Shown here: positions 14,303-14,304 of the stretch, in pieces | How the letters are laid out: the number at the start of each line of letters is the position of its first letter | How positions within the stretch are numbered: the first letter of the stretch is position 1 | DNA from: Prevotella sp. UBA1104 | Lineage (GTDB): Bacteria > Bacteroidota > Bacteroidia > Bacteroidales > Bacteroidaceae | Direction: 5' to 3' | Length of the DNA stretch: 14,304 nucleotides | NCBI GenBank assembly: GCA_002314055.1 | Contig: DCBP01000005.1 | Coordinates: 1 to 14,304 of the forward strand | Program-made: the position numbers and the translations under genes | Notes under the pieces: model-generated | Databases searched by the model: none | Told to the model about the DNA's origin: nothing | The model's input: only the letters and a program-made list of their open reading frames with translations

Positions 14303-14304
14303 AT

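Noticed and set aside
14153..14304. CRISPR or phage attachment site
   Set aside because: The units are contiguous 75-bp copies without spacers, and no integrase is visible. The right side is outside the window, so attachment cannot be judged.

Overview
The window reads as a chromosomal segment of a Bacteroidales bacterium, most likely Prevotella/Segatella-like. The evidence is: near-perfect Bacteroidetes promoters (TTTG, 19-20 nt, TAnnTTTG); absence of Shine-Dalgarno sequences; secreted proteins ending in type IX secretion (T9SS) sorting tails; a C10 (streptopain/interpain) peptidase; and an acquired-nutrient style of gene content. The species call is inference only.

Left part (1-4540, + strand): a BtuB-like TonB-dependent receptor, a YncE/BtuG-like beta-propeller surface lipoprotein overlapping it by one base, and a secreted 'cell surface protein' of the kind found beside such receptors. 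Together they look like a corrinoid (or similar scarce ligand) capture and uptake locus. The third gene has its own promoter and a hairpin terminator that overlaps the next promoter.

Middle (4541-10233): a small secreted lytic transglycosylase-like protein behind a leader of about 200 nt, ended by a strong terminator. Then, on the - strand, comes a two-gene operon. It encodes an adhesin-like protein with choice-of-anchor J/cleaved-adhesin domains, followed by a C10 cysteine peptidase. Both have signal peptides and T9SS-type C-termini. The pair resembles the protease and adhesin halves of a gingipain, encoded separately.

Right part (10234-14304): an intergenic block rich in palindromes, with a 212-bp element bounded by 60-bp inverted repeats, a decayed third copy of the same arm and a separate 15-bp palindrome. 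This is followed by a DUF805 membrane protein (-), a 22-bp tandem repeat, a strong - strand terminator, and a - strand operon of pectin methylesterase (CE8) plus an alpha/beta-hydrolase esterase. That operon is preceded by a pair of direct repeats exactly 21 bp apart over a weak -33 region, which looks like an activator site. The window ends inside a 75-bp tandem repeat whose period equals 25 codons.

No transposase, tRNA, rRNA or CRISPR array was seen. The genes belong to known families. The least explained signals are the repeats and the regulatory architecture.
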